Positions 8,907 through 18,491 of a DNA stretch of 64,000 nucleotides are shown here, one piece after another. Positions within the stretch are counted from its first letter, which is position 1; every line of letters begins with the position of its first letter. Source of the stretch: Zygnema cylindricum (taxonomy: Eukaryota > Streptophyta > Zygnematophyceae > Zygnematales > Zygnemataceae); contig JBBHKE010000262.1 in the NCBI GenBank assembly GCA_037447655.1, forward strand, positions 1-64,000. Reading direction: 5' to 3'. The notes below the pieces were generated by a model. The model was given only the letters and a program-made list of their open reading frames with translations, was not told the origin of the DNA and ran no database searches. The position numbers and the translations under genes were made by a program.

Positions 8907-11900
8907 GGTTATGGGCCCACCCTCTAGGGTACCAATCTTTAATGGAACTGGCTTCATATACTGGGAAAGTATGATGATAGGAGCTCTATGCGAAAAAAGG
9001 TTTTGGGGGATAGTGAGTGGACGATTGGGGCGTCCATCAAGTCTTGGAATTCCTCCAGGGTTTGGAGGAACCAGATTCACCAGGAAAGAGGATCCTCCTT
9101 CAACGGAGGAAACAAAAGAAGGAGAGGTGGTGGACAAAGGAAAGGAGAAGGAGACGACCACACCAATAGCAACTGGTTCGACGTTCATGTCACCTATTCC
9201 GAGGAACGAGGAGAATGATACTGAAACCTGGGACTTCAACAATATGGCGGCAAAGCACTTCATCCTACGCCATCTCACTCAAGGACTTGCATGTCCTCAT
9301 TTGCAGGTAGAAAGGGCATCCGATCTTTGGATGGCTCTCATAGAGATGTACCGAAGTGGTACGATTCAGCAACAACAGTTGGCTGATCAGAAAGTTAAGG
9401 AGTATGTATATAAAGGGGGAAATATGTTGGATTTTTGCAATGAGCTTGCTACACTCTTCATGGAGCTACACAGTGCGGGAAAAGATTTTAGTGAAAAAGA
9501 AAAGGTTAACTGTTTACTGATGAAGTTACCTGATGAGTTCGTGAACATAGTTTACCGTGTGCAGGACTTGCCTGACTCAAGGTGGATATGGAACTCAGTG
9601 GTAGGGATGACTCTAGTTCAAGAGAATACAATCGAGATCCGAAGGGGAGGAAAGAGTGGCCAAGCCTTGGCAACAACCACTGATTGGAGGAACAGGGATT
9701 CCCGAAAACCGGTCGGAAACTATGGGGGTAGGGAGCAGAAAAAACAGGCCGACGAATTCGAACCAAGGGCTCCCAAAGGTTTATGTCATTTTTGTAAGAA
9801 ACCGGGGCACTATATGGCAGAGTGCACTAAGCTAACCGAGCTTCGGTTAAAGGAGGGGCAGACCGGTGGTACCCCGAGAGGAAAGAAAAAGGCCCTTGTC
9901 ACACAGGTACTTGAGGCGGAATCCGAGGACGAGGACGATGAGCTCCTTTTGGATGAGGAGTTGGAGGCGAAAAATGAGGTCGAAATTCCACGAAGGCAGA
10001 AATGTGCTTACGGTGGATTGAAAGGTGAAGCAGGCTGGATCATAAATTCAGGTGCCTCCATGCACATGTGTAAGGATAGGCACCTGTTCACTAAGATAAG
10101 AAAGATTCCCACCGTAGAGATAGAGTACGGGGATGGGAGGATAGTCACCACTACTCTTGTAGGATCGGTAGATCTGAAAGTGTTAGTAGAAGGAAAGGCA
10201 TCCATATTAACATTCTCCGATGTATTGTTTATTCCGGAGCTGAACAAAAATCTTATCTCCACATCAGTATTGGATGATAAGGGTTTTTTTACTAGCACTA
10301 GGGAAGGAGTCTTTACTGCTAGTTTTGAGGATGATGTCTATTTCATTGCTGAGAAAGGTAGCCATGGGATGTTTAGGCTGATCTTAAGTAATGAAAAGAA
10401 AAAACTTTATTACGCTGGTGTTCATGATATTATGATGTGGCATAAGAGGCTTGGGCATGTGAATCTAGATAAGTTAAGAGAGATGAAAAAGATGGGAGTG
10501 GTGGAAGGGATTCAGTTCAGTGAGAGTGATGATATAAGTGATTGTAGTGTGTGTGCTCAAGGTAAAGCACACAGATTACCCTTTCCTAAATCAGCCATCT
10601 ATAAAGGAGAAAAAATTCTAGATCTAGTACACACAGATATTTGGGGACCGGCTAAAGTGCCCTCACCGGGGGGGAAGAGATTTATGATGACTATAACTGA
10701 TGATTGGTCTCGGTATTCCCGGGTATATTTTTTGAAAAACAAGTCCGAAGCTGAGGATTGCTTCAGACAATATAAAGCATGGAGCGAAAAACTCCATGAA
10801 ACTCCAATCAAGAGAGTAAGGAGTGACAATGGTGGAGAGTATACTTCTAACCAGTTTGAGTATTTTTTGAGGGAAGATGGGGTTCAACACCAAAAGACAG
10901 TTCCAAAAAATTCGGAACAGAATGGGGTAGCTGAAAGGTTAAATAGAACACTAAGTGATAGTGCTAGAAGTATGTTGACAGATAAAAAGATAGGAAAAAG
11001 GTTTTGGGCAGAAGCTATGAACTGTGCTAATTACCTCAAGAATAGAGTTCTTACTTCAGCTATAAAAGATCAAACACCTTATGAGAGATGGACAGGCCGG
11101 AAACCAGACATATCTCACTTAAAGGTTTTCGGCAGTCAAGTGTTCAGTCTAGATACTGATCGGTCCAATTGGAAGCTAGATCCTAAAGGAAAACCGGGAT
11201 ACTTATTAGGATATGATGAAGATGTTAAAGGATATAGAGTTTATGATCTAAAAAGGGAAGATATAATCTTAGTAAAGCATCTAGTAGTTATGGATGAAGG
11301 AAAGTCTGTGGATCCCTTCAAATATAAGAAGTTAGTAAAAATCAGATTTGAGTCAGAAAATTCCGATGACTTTGAGCTTCCTAACTACCCAGGTTTTAGA
11401 GAAGATGACATTCTTGCAGGTACAAATCAGACCGAAAAGGACCCGGCTGTGGAAACTCCAGTGACAACTCTACTCGAAGCGGAAGACGTGGTGGAAATTG
11501 ATTCGGAATCAAGGGATAGGGGAGAAGTCGAGTTTGTTCGAAAGAATCCACGAGAACCATCTATTCCGGCCTCAGATTTTGAGGGGGGGAGGAGAAGTAG
11601 CAAAAGACTGCAAGAAAAACAGGTTATTAACAAGGTAACTAAACTATCTCATCAAGATGAACCTCAAACTTATGGAGAGGCGATGACTTGTCCAGAAAGA
11701 AACCGATGGAAGACAGCCATCAATGAGGAGATGACTTCAATCATGGCAGCCGATACTTGGGAGCTGGTGGACTGTCCACCTAACCGAAAACCAATCGGTT
11801 GTAAGTGGGTTTTCAAACTAAAACTGAACCCGGATAACACAATCGAGCGCTACAAGGCTAGATTAGTGGCAAAGGGATTTACACAAAAGGAAGGAATTGA

Positions 11901-13245
11901 CTACGAGGAAACCTTTGCCCCGGTGGTCAGATTTCCCTCCGTCCGCATACTTCTCAGTTTAGCAGCGGCGGAAGACATGGAAGTGCATCAGATGGACATC
12001 AAGACAGCCTTTTTGCATGGAGAATTGGAAGAGGAGATCTTCATGCGACAACCCGAAGGTTTTGTGGAGGAAGGAGAGGAGAGTAAGGTATGCCGGCTGA
12101 TTAAATCTCTTTATGGTTTGAAACAGGCACCTCGACAATGGAATAAGAAGCTTGATGAGTTTCTTACCGGTCTGGGATATATTCGGATCAGCTCAGATCA
12201 CTCAATCTATGTTTTCGAAGATGAGGAAGGTCTTATATTTATTGCAATTTATGTTGATGATTTGCTTGTTTTAAGTAAATCAATGGAAAAAATTAACAAA
12301 CTGAAAACCGATCTTAAGGGGAGATTTGAAATGAAGGATATGGGAGAAGCAAGATATATTTTGGGAATTCAAGTAGAGAGAGACAGGAAAAGGAAAATTA
12401 TAAGATTGACTCAAAAGGAAGCAATAGGGAACATGCTTGAAAAATTTCAAATGGATAAAGCTAATAGTTGTACAACTCCAATGGAGTTAAAGAAGGGAAG
12501 TGAGGGGAGTGAGGAAGAAGGAGTCATAGTCTTAGACGAGGTATTATCTCTTGATGAACAGAAGTTCATGCAGACTATTCCTTACAGGCAAGTAGTGGGA
12601 AGTCTAATCTATTTTATGAATTGTACCCGGCCGGATTTAGCTGCAGCTGTAGGAGTGCTGAGTAGAAGTTTAAATGCTCCCACTAAGAAGGATTGGGAGG
12701 CAGCTAAGAGAGTCCTTAGATACTTAATAGGAACTAGGGATCTATGGTTGCATTTGGGTGGGGAGAATACTGACATCACCACTTGGAGTGATGCCAGTTA
12801 TGGTGATGCTCCGATGAGGAGATGCACTTCTGGATATGTATTATATGTGGGTGATGGGGCTTGCTGTTGGAGTAGCAAACAGCAAAAGGTTATTGCTCAG
12901 TCCACCATGGAGGCTGAGTATATGGCCTCTTGCTCTGCTGTAAAAGAATTGATGTGGGTCAAGTCTTTGCTTGGTGAGCTTGGTCACCTTAAGAGTGGTG
13001 TGCAGAAAATATTTTGTGATAATCAGGCAGCAATCGCTATTTCTGCCAATCCTAAACATCATTTTAAAGCCAAACACATGGACATCAGACTCAGCTTTGT
13101 TAGAGAAAAAGTAGAAAACAAAATAATCAGTTTAGAGTACAGGCCAGATAGTGAGATGGTAGCAGATATGATGACCAAACCTGTGCCTTCCCCTAAGCTA
13201 ATTTTCTGCAGGGAGAAGTGTGGTCTGAAATTAAAGATTGACTAG
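8887..13245 (+). CDS. Ty1/copia gag-pol polyprotein, element A
   Basis: 1452-residue polyprotein without internal stop. Order: gag (1-299), zinc knuckle CX2CX4HX4C (300-313), protease motif (384-392), GAG-pre-integrase (WHKRLGHVN), integrase D584, D647, E683 (DD35E spacing), reverse transcriptase (D1037; YVDD at 1122-1125), RNase H (D1302, E1344, D1378), ending in MMTKPVPSPK and a short tail. Gag and pol are in one frame with no shift site. The protease catalytic triplet reads N387-S-G where the family has D-S/T-G (element C has DTG), so this copy is probably protease-defective. The chosen start lies in the LTR; a second in-frame ATG at 8911 lies in the primer-binding site. It packages and copies its own RNA in the cytoplasm and integrates in the nucleus. 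Confidence 0.96.
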   Translation: MEVSELQVMGPPSRVPIFNGTGFIYWESMMIGALCEKRFWGIVSGRLGRPSSLGIPPGFGGTRFTRKEDPPSTEETKEGEVVDKGKEKETTTPIATGSTFMSPIPRNEENDTETWDFNNMAAKHFILRHLTQGLACPHLQVERASDLWMALIEMYRSGTIQQQQLADQKVKEYVYKGGNMLDFCNELATLFMELHSAGKDFSEKEKVNCLLMKLPDEFVNIVYRVQDLPDSRWIWNSVVGMTLVQENTIEIRRGGKSGQALATTTDWRNRDSRKPVGNYGGREQKKQADEFEPRAPKGLCHFCKKPGHYMAECTKLTELRLKEGQTGGTPRGKKKALVTQVLEAESEDEDDELLLDEELEAKNEVEIPRRQKCAYGGLKGEAGWIINSGASMHMCKDRHLFTKIRKIPTVEIEYGDGRIVTTTLVGSVDLKVLVEGKASILTFSDVLFIPELNKNLISTSVLDDKGFFTSTREGVFTASFEDDVYFIAEKGSHGMFRLILSNEKKKLYYAGVHDIMMWHKRLGHVNLDKLREMKKMGVVEGIQFSESDDISDCSVCAQGKAHRLPFPKSAIYKGEKILDLVHTDIWGPAKVPSPGGKRFMMTITDDWSRYSRVYFLKNKSEAEDCFRQYKAWSEKLHETPIKRVRSDNGGEYTSNQFEYFLREDGVQHQKTVPKNSEQNGVAERLNRTLSDSARSMLTDKKIGKRFWAEAMNCANYLKNRVLTSAIKDQTPYERWTGRKPDISHLKVFGSQVFSLDTDRSNWKLDPKGKPGYLLGYDEDVKGYRVYDLKREDIILVKHLVVMDEGKSVDPFKYKKLVKIRFESENSDDFELPNYPGFREDDILAGTNQTEKDPAVETPVTTLLEAEDVVEIDSESRDRGEVEFVRKNPREPSIPASDFEGGRRSSKRLQEKQVINKVTKLSHQDEPQTYGEAMTCPERNRWKTAINEEMTSIMAADTWELVDCPPNRKPIGCKWVFKLKLNPDNTIERYKARLVAKGFTQKEGIDYEETFAPVVRFPSVRILLSLAAAEDMEVHQMDIKTAFLHGELEEEIFMRQPEGFVEEGEESKVCRLIKSLYGLKQAPRQWNKKLDEFLTGLGYIRISSDHSIYVFEDEEGLIFIAIYVDDLLVLSKSMEKINKLKTDLKGRFEMKDMGEARYILGIQVERDRKRKIIRLTQKEAIGNMLEKFQMDKANSCTTPMELKKGSEGSEEEGVIVLDEVLSLDEQKFMQTIPYRQVVGSLIYFMNCTRPDLAAAVGVLSRSLNAPTKKDWEAAKRVLRYLIGTRDLWLHLGGENTDITTWSDASYGDAPMRRCTSGYVLYVGDGACCWSSKQQKVIAQSTMEAEYMASCSAVKELMWVKSLLGELGHLKSGVQKIFCDNQAAIAISANPKHHFKAKHMDIRLSFVREKVENKIISLEYRPDSEMVADMMTKPVPSPKLIFCREKCGLKLKID
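8907..8921 (+). other. primer-binding site: initiator-Met half-tRNA
   Basis: GGTTATGGGCCCACC directly after the LTR is the reverse complement of GGTGGGCCCATAACC, the anticodon stem-loop of plant initiator-Met tRNA as I know it. This points to priming by an internally cleaved tRNA, as known for Drosophila copia, and not by the tRNA 3' end (TGGTATCAGAGC type) usual in plant copia elements. The site lies inside the gag frame and encodes part of VMGPP. Confidence 0.85.
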
Positions 13246-13258
13246 AAAATAAGGGGAG
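13246..13258 (+). other. polypurine tract of element A
   Basis: AAAATAAGGGGAG, directly after the TAG stop and directly before the 3' LTR. It is the RNase H-resistant primer for plus-strand synthesis. The same tract precedes the LTRs at 427 and, on the minus strand, at 33179. Confidence 0.9.
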
Positions 13259-14305
13259 TGTAGGAATTAATGGTTTTAAGTATTTTCTAGGTCTAAATAG
13301 AAACAAAGAAGCCGAGGCAGTCTACCTCTAACTTCTCTCTCCAACTCTCAAACTTGTCGCAGTCACTGAGAAATTGGAGAGGAAGCTAGAGCCATGGCTA
13401 CCTAAGCTATCCTCAGGTTTACGGGAAATTTATATTAGTCTACGGATTAATTACTAAAATATATATGCCGGCGGCAGGATTTGATCCTGGTACCTGCCGG
13501 CCGACAGCTAGGAGATAGCCGGTAGCCTTAGCCGTTAAGTCTAGAGGTACTGATGCGTAGTATATAGTACGATAAGTATTTATACAGGTACACGTAGAAT
13601 AATTCATTTAACTATAACTATTTACGGGACACATAGATATGGAATTGTAAAAGTACGAATTGCGGTACGGATATGAAATCAATACCGCGCATTGATTTCG
13701 GAAGGGTAACAAATACCGCGCATGTATTTATTACGGCTACGATCAAAAACGAGTTTAATCGGACGGCCGGAAATTGCGCCGAGATCGCGGAAGGAGAATT
13801 CGGCGGTTTGTGGGCAGCGCCACATCGGATGACACGTGGCGATGTAACATTGGAGCGCGGCATCTCCGAGGATTTAAGGAGCGAATCCGGATACTCCACG
13901 TGTGGACATTTAGGCCATATCGTACAATATTCGTACATAAAGTACACCGGCAGTTGTACTTCTACGTACGGAACTGAAATCTGATTGGTTCCGTACATCA
14001 GTAGATAGAGTGTGTGAGAGGGATAGGACTTAGAAAAATTAGAAGATAGGACCCTCTCTCCCAGAGAGCTTCTGTACAAAAGGTCAACTTTGACCTTCCA
14101 TAACTTACTGCTCAGGGGAGCAAATTCAGAGATTCTTTTTGCTATCGACTCAGGGGAGTCTTGTCTTCACAGGGGTGAAGTTGGTCAGCGTTTTTGTCTG
14201 CCAGGGTGGCAGTTATTTTTGCTTAAACACAAAGGGGTCAGGATTATCCTAGAGGCTTCTTGGAAGCTGTCCACTCTGAGGATTTATGGAGGTCTCAGAG
14301 TTACA
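13259..14305 (+). repeat. 3' LTR of element A
   Basis: 1047 bp, same ends as the 5' LTR. Visible differences include AAAATAT for GAATAT, GGGTAAC for GCGAAAC, ATTCG for ATCCG and GATTTATGG for GACTTATGG. The last one touches the base upstream of the gag start; the ATG itself is kept. Confidence 0.96.
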
Positions 14306-14310
14306 GATCG

Positions 14311-14955
14311 ATGCTCAAACTCTTTAGGAAATGGTAGTCTGTGGATTTTACCTAGCGCGCAGCCATCAAATGTTTTGACTTGCTGATTTGTGATTGATAC
14401 ACCCTCTAATTTTCCAGCAATAACCATTTTTCTCAAACTATCAAAGTGTACATGGCCTAATCGTTTATGCCACAACTCATTTGAATGCAAAGCACAAGAG
14501 TACAGAACATCATTCTCCTTGGTGTTAGCCATATCCATTCGGTACATCTTGCTATCATCTCTTGTACCTGTAACTGCGATTTTGCCATTTTTGCTAACAA
14601 CTTGTCTACCATTTTTCAAATTAACCTCAAGGCCCTTACTTTCTACCAAAGACGTAGAAAACATATTTTTCTTAAAGTCAAGCACAAATAAGACATTGTG
14701 AAGAGTTATTTCAATGGCTTTGCCCTCCACATCCACTAGCAAAGACACATAACCCACAGCACGAGTTTGAACACTCATTCCACAAGCATAATAAATATTT
14801 TTCTCCGGCGTGTTCTTCAGATTTTTGAAGATGTCTTTGTTCCAGCACATGTGGGCTGACGCTCCCGTGTCCATTATCCAACCAGGGTCCTTGGCGCCCT
14901 CTATCGCTGCCGCCATAGCGAATAGATCCGTTTCATCCTCCTCATAAAATGTCAA
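14311..14955 (-). pseudogene. element C protease and integrase N-terminus
   Basis: Minus strand. Protease motif WIMDTGASAHMC (catalytic DTG intact), then VLFVLDFKKNMFSTS, the pre-integrase LWHKRLGHVHFDSLRKM and the Cys of the integrase zinc finger (GCALGKIHRLPFP). The frame is open from 14955 down to the target site of element A and continues at 7854 and below. It is one of the better preserved parts of C. Confidence 0.88.
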
Positions 14956-15829
14956 AGTCTCATCCGGGAGGGATGAAGCCGCTGAAAATAGTGCATTACC
15001 ACGAGGTGTAGACCCCGTGAAGTGTTTGTAAAACTAACTTTGTTGCGATCCCGTCCTGTATAAACCTGTATCGTTAGCTTACTTAAGATTAGGAAAAAAT
15101 ATGTATCCGTGACCTCTCTCACTGCAATAAAAACATACAGTGTTGGATTGTCTATTCCCACCCTGATTAAATTGTTTGAACTGATTAGACTGATTTCTTT
15201 GCTGATTAAACGCACTTTCCTCTCAAAGTCTGAATGAAAAGCCTCTACCTGCTCAACATTGAGAATATTAGATATAGCTTCCTCATCAAGTAAAACATTG
15301 ATAGCTAATTGTAAAGGCTAGCTAGCTTTATCTTTCTGTTTGAGCATATCAGATGCTCCTTTCATACTACGAGGGAGACCCCTCATGAGCAACGCTGCCT
15401 GTTGAAACTGAGGAAACTCCCCACCTGCACAAGCATTTGCATCTACAAGGATGCGAAACTTGTTAGAATATTCAGCCATTGTACCGCCAGTGTACTTATA
15501 GTCCCAAATTTTTCCAGCCAATAGGAGTTCTTGTAGGACATTAGCCTTTTCATAATCATTTTTTAGAGATTTCCTGATATCAATTGCTTTTTCATTTTTA
15601 TCCGAGACATAGCTAAGTCCTCAGATATACAAAATTTCAAAATAGAACGAGCTTTCGTATTTTTCTTAGACCATGAAGGATCAGATTCATCTAGAGAACC
15701 ATCCAATATGTCCAAGAGATTGACAATCTCAAAATGCGTCTCCACCATATCCGCCCAGTAAACACACTTTTCCCCAGAAAAGATGGGAATTCTTGTTGAC
15801 AGGCCCATAACCTGTTGTTCTACAACCAC
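14956..15829 (-). pseudogene. element C gag
   Basis: Minus strand. The start ATG at 15829 lies inside the 5' LTR, 17 bp before its end, and the frame runs through the primer-binding site (MVVEQQVMGLSTRIPIFSG), the same layout as element A. The first 88 codons are open; after that the frame is broken several times. The zinc knuckle near 15110 (CFYCSERGHGYIFF) has lost its fourth Cys. The sequence is only distantly similar to the gag of A apart from the N-terminal MG-x5-IPIF and YW positions. Confidence 0.8.
15802..15812 (-). other. primer-binding site of element C
   Basis: Minus strand GGTTATGGGCC directly after the 5' LTR, matching the first 11 bases of the site of element A (anticodon arm of initiator-Met tRNA). 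Confidence 0.8.
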
Positions 15830-16625
15830 CGGTGCAGGTGGAGGAGCAGCAGTAGTAGTAGAATTAGATATGATACTCTCTCAAAAGCTATCAAGAATCC
15901 TATCAAACAGCTGTTTACAAGTGCACACCAAATCTTATACACACATTTAAACTTCACAAAGCTCTATCAAAGTATAGAGCAACATGAACACTGAGAACTC
16001 CCAAAGTTTCGGTATAATTGACTTGACAACACTCAAGATACAATACTCAGAAGTTTCCCAAAAACTGTTTGCAGTTTTACTACTTGGAATGCTGGATACA
16101 TAATGTGTTATGAGTCCTAATTCTTATAAGTGTGTTGTACCGGTGATACTATGGTACCTGAGAGGTACGTGAAGCTACCAAGCTAATTCTATTCTGTCAA
16201 GCTACCACTGAGCTACCACTAAGCTACCACTGAGCTACCACTGAGCTACCACTAAGCTACCACTGAGCTACCACTGAGTTACCCACTAAGTTGAGGTCCG
16301 TTGACTTGATTCATATCAATCGCAGCTGCATTGTCCCGTACCAAATCATATCTAAGATAACAGCCGCTGCGTTGTCTGTACGAATCATATCGAAAGTAAC
16401 CGCAGCTGCGTTGTTCGTCTGTGTCGCAGCTGCTCTGCTCTGTCTGCATAGCACCTGCGCTGCTGCGCTGCTCTGTCTGCATAGCAGCTGCTTCGCTGCT
16501 CTCTCTTCATAGCAGCTGCGGTCCTGTAGTGCACTCAAGTGATGACGCATGTCCTTACACTACAAATTACTACCTTTCTACCATACTACTAATTTGCTGA
16601 GGCTGAAAGCTTTCCAAAAACAACA
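15813..16625 (-). repeat. 5' LTR of element C
   Basis: 813 bp, TGTTGTTC to CAACA, followed by the CTTAG duplication. Holds the CTACCACTGAG array (about 16198-16285) and a short stretch of the GCTGCG / CATAGCAGC repeats (about 16325-16515). Confidence 0.9.
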
Positions 16626-16630
16626 CTTAG

Positions 16631-17186
16631 GAGGTGGAGTTCCTGAGCTGGATGAAGGAGAACGTTGGTGAGGCGGTGAGTAGGCGGGGACGTTGTGTTT
16701 GTACGGTAGGACAGGTGGGCTAGGTGACCCACGAATTGCGGCAGCAGAAGAAATAGATGGCAAAGGAGAGGTTTCTACAGGTGGTGATGGTGGAGGAGAG
16801 GCGGCGACAAGTGGTGATGGTGGAGGAGTGGAGAATCCGAGGGAAATGTGGAGTCTCCGGTCTGGATGTAGTTGCACCACGACCTCCATTCTGGAAGATC
16901 CAGCCATTGAGACAAAGGCAGGTTGCTCAGCGATAACGGCTGCAACGTTACGCGGTAATTTTGCACCCAACCCCTCTCCCTAAAGCCCTGTGGTTTCCTC
17001 CCCTTCTCGCTGAAGAGGAGATTCCGGTCTAGGTCTCGGTGAAGTCCTTGGAGCCTGCGTCGCATGCGGAGTTGCCTGACTCCGAGGTTGTCCTCCCGCA
17101 GAGGGACCTGTCCTCTGAGGAGGAGCTACCTATCCACTAAGAATCCTTACTGACCTCCGTTTAGCCTCTCGATTGAGAAGCAATTC
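16631..17186 (-). pseudogene. element D gag, N-terminal part
   Basis: Minus strand. An open frame starts MGAKLPRNVAAVI at 16970 and is rich in Pro and Ser (PPPSPLVAASPPPSPPVETS), 115 codons to the C insertion site, where it continues in frame at 3355. Upstream of 16970 the frame is less clear, so the true start is unknown. Low-complexity Pro/Ser regions are common in retroelement gags but are not diagnostic. Confidence 0.55.
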
Positions 17187-17481
17187 TTGTAAGCCCCATC
17201 ACCCACATAAAATACATACCCAGACGTGAATCTCCTCATAGGAGCATCTCCATAACTGACATCACTCTAAGTGGTGATGTCAGTATTGTTACCGCCCAAA
17301 TGGAACCATAGATCTCTAGTCCCTATAAGATATCTAAGGAATCCCTTAGCTGCCTCCCAATCTTTCTTAGTGGGAGCATTCAGACTCCTACTTAGTACTC
17401 CTACAGATGCGGCTATGTCCGGGCGAGTACAATTCATGAAATATATTAGGCTGCCCACTTCTTGTCTATAAGGGATGGGCT
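17187..17481 (-). pseudogene. copia RT/RNase H junction fragment
   Basis: Minus strand. PIPYRQEVGSLIYFMNCTRP, SVGVLSRSLNAPTKKDW, YLIGTRDLWFHLGG and YGDAPMRR are almost the same as in element A. W-S-D has become stop-S-D. Cut at 17481 by the LTR of element F and at 17187 against element D sequence, with no LTR of its own. Confidence 0.85.
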
Positions 17482-18491
17482 TGTTGAAATTGATTGATTT
17501 CTAGAGTATTTTCTAGGTATAAATAGGATAGTACAAAAGGAAAAAGGAAAAGGCGCACAGCCTGTCTTCACCTCCTCTCTCTAGCACTTATACTTGTTGT
17601 AGTCACTGAAGGATAGAGAGAATGGTTAAGCCATGGATGCCTTAGTTATACAGGTAGGACTAAAGAGTGACAAATATCACTCTCAAACAAAAGGTTGAGT
17701 CCGGCAAAACTCAAACCTCTGACCGGTAGAGTACGGCGTAGCCGGTAGCTCTAACTAGTCTCTCGTGAAGTTTGCTAAAATACATGGGGTGTGACACGTA
17801 TTTACACTGATACATGATCTTGAAACCGATAAAATTAAACGTGAACAAAAGAACATAGAACTAGTTAAAGTATTTCAGTGCCGACGTCATTTCGCACGAA
17901 ACAAATGAATCGGACATTTGTTTCGACGGTCGACATTTAATGGCGGATTTAATCTGATGGCGCATATCACTGCCGAGATCGCGAAATGGTCACTTTGACG
18001 TTTATGGACGTGGCATGACCAAGCGCCACGTGGAGAGATGATATCTGGTCGCGGGAATTGCGGGGAACATACAAACGAGTGGAAAAGTGACACACGTCTT
18101 CTCAGTGGCCTTGTCGTACACAAACCGTACATAAAAGACACCCACCATAGTACCTTTCTGTACTTCACAGTCATGTGACCGGTCCGTACTTCAGTAGATA
18201 GGGGTTGTGAGAGGGATTTAGGACTTAGGAAAATCTGGTAGATAGTCTTCTCTCTATAAGAGAGCTTTATATAAAATTGGCATATTTGTCGGCTCATAAC
18301 ATATCGGCTGGTTGGTTATTTTCATTGATTCTTTTTGCTACGAACTCAAGAGAGTCGAAGGTTCACAGAGGTGCACTCAAACTTTCAGTTTGCCATCTTG
18401 GGCAACACTGATTGTGGCTTGAAGTGGGTTAGTTAAACACTATCTAGAGGCTTCCTGTATTCTGTTGTCCAATGGAGGACACAGAATTGCA
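17482..18491 (+). repeat. 5' LTR of element F
   Basis: 1010 bp, TGTTGAAATT to GAATTGCA. Contains a perfect inverted repeat CGAAACAAATG / CATTTGTTTCG with 7-nt loop (17897-17925), an antisense tRNA-like stretch (17692-17754), the G-box CCACGTGG (about 18027) and a good TATA box TTATATAAAA (18267-18276) right after a CTCTC-TATAA-GAGAG hairpin. Confidence 0.9.
18267..18276 (+). promoter_or_regulatory. LTR TATA box
   Basis: TTATATAAAA about 200 bp before the gag ATG. The matching place in the LTR of H reads TTTATATAAAT (26625-26635) and in the solo LTR at 1087 TATAAAAG (1870-1877). This would put U3 at about 800 bp and transcription start near 18300. Inferred from sequence only. Confidence 0.55.

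Larger units (their letters stand above)
7860..14305 (+). mobile_element. full-length Ty1/copia element A
   Basis: 6446-bp plus-strand element with two 1047-bp LTRs (TGTAGGAATT to GAGTTACA), target duplication GATCG at 7855-7859 and 14306-14310, a primer-binding site, one uninterrupted gag-pol frame and a polypurine tract. The LTRs differ at only about nine positions that I can see (about 99% identity), so insertion is recent. It lies inside the integrase gene of element C: discounting A and one GATCG copy rejoins IHRLPFPKEFEHRS to TKHLQQIHSDV. It is the only coding-complete element in the window. Confidence 0.97.
3361..16625 (-). mobile_element. Ty1/copia element C, with two later insertions inside it
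   Basis: Minus-strand element with 5' LTR at 15813-16625, 3' LTR at 3361-4170, a primer-binding site next to the 5' LTR, a polypurine tract next to the 3' LTR, and CTTAG target duplications at 3356-3360 and 16626-16630. Internal order on the minus strand is gag, zinc knuckle, protease, integrase, reverse transcriptase, RNase H, the copia order. It is interrupted by element A inside integrase and by a solo LTR inside RNase H. Its own frames carry many stops and shifts. Its two LTRs differ visibly more than those of A, so it is older. Confidence 0.92.
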
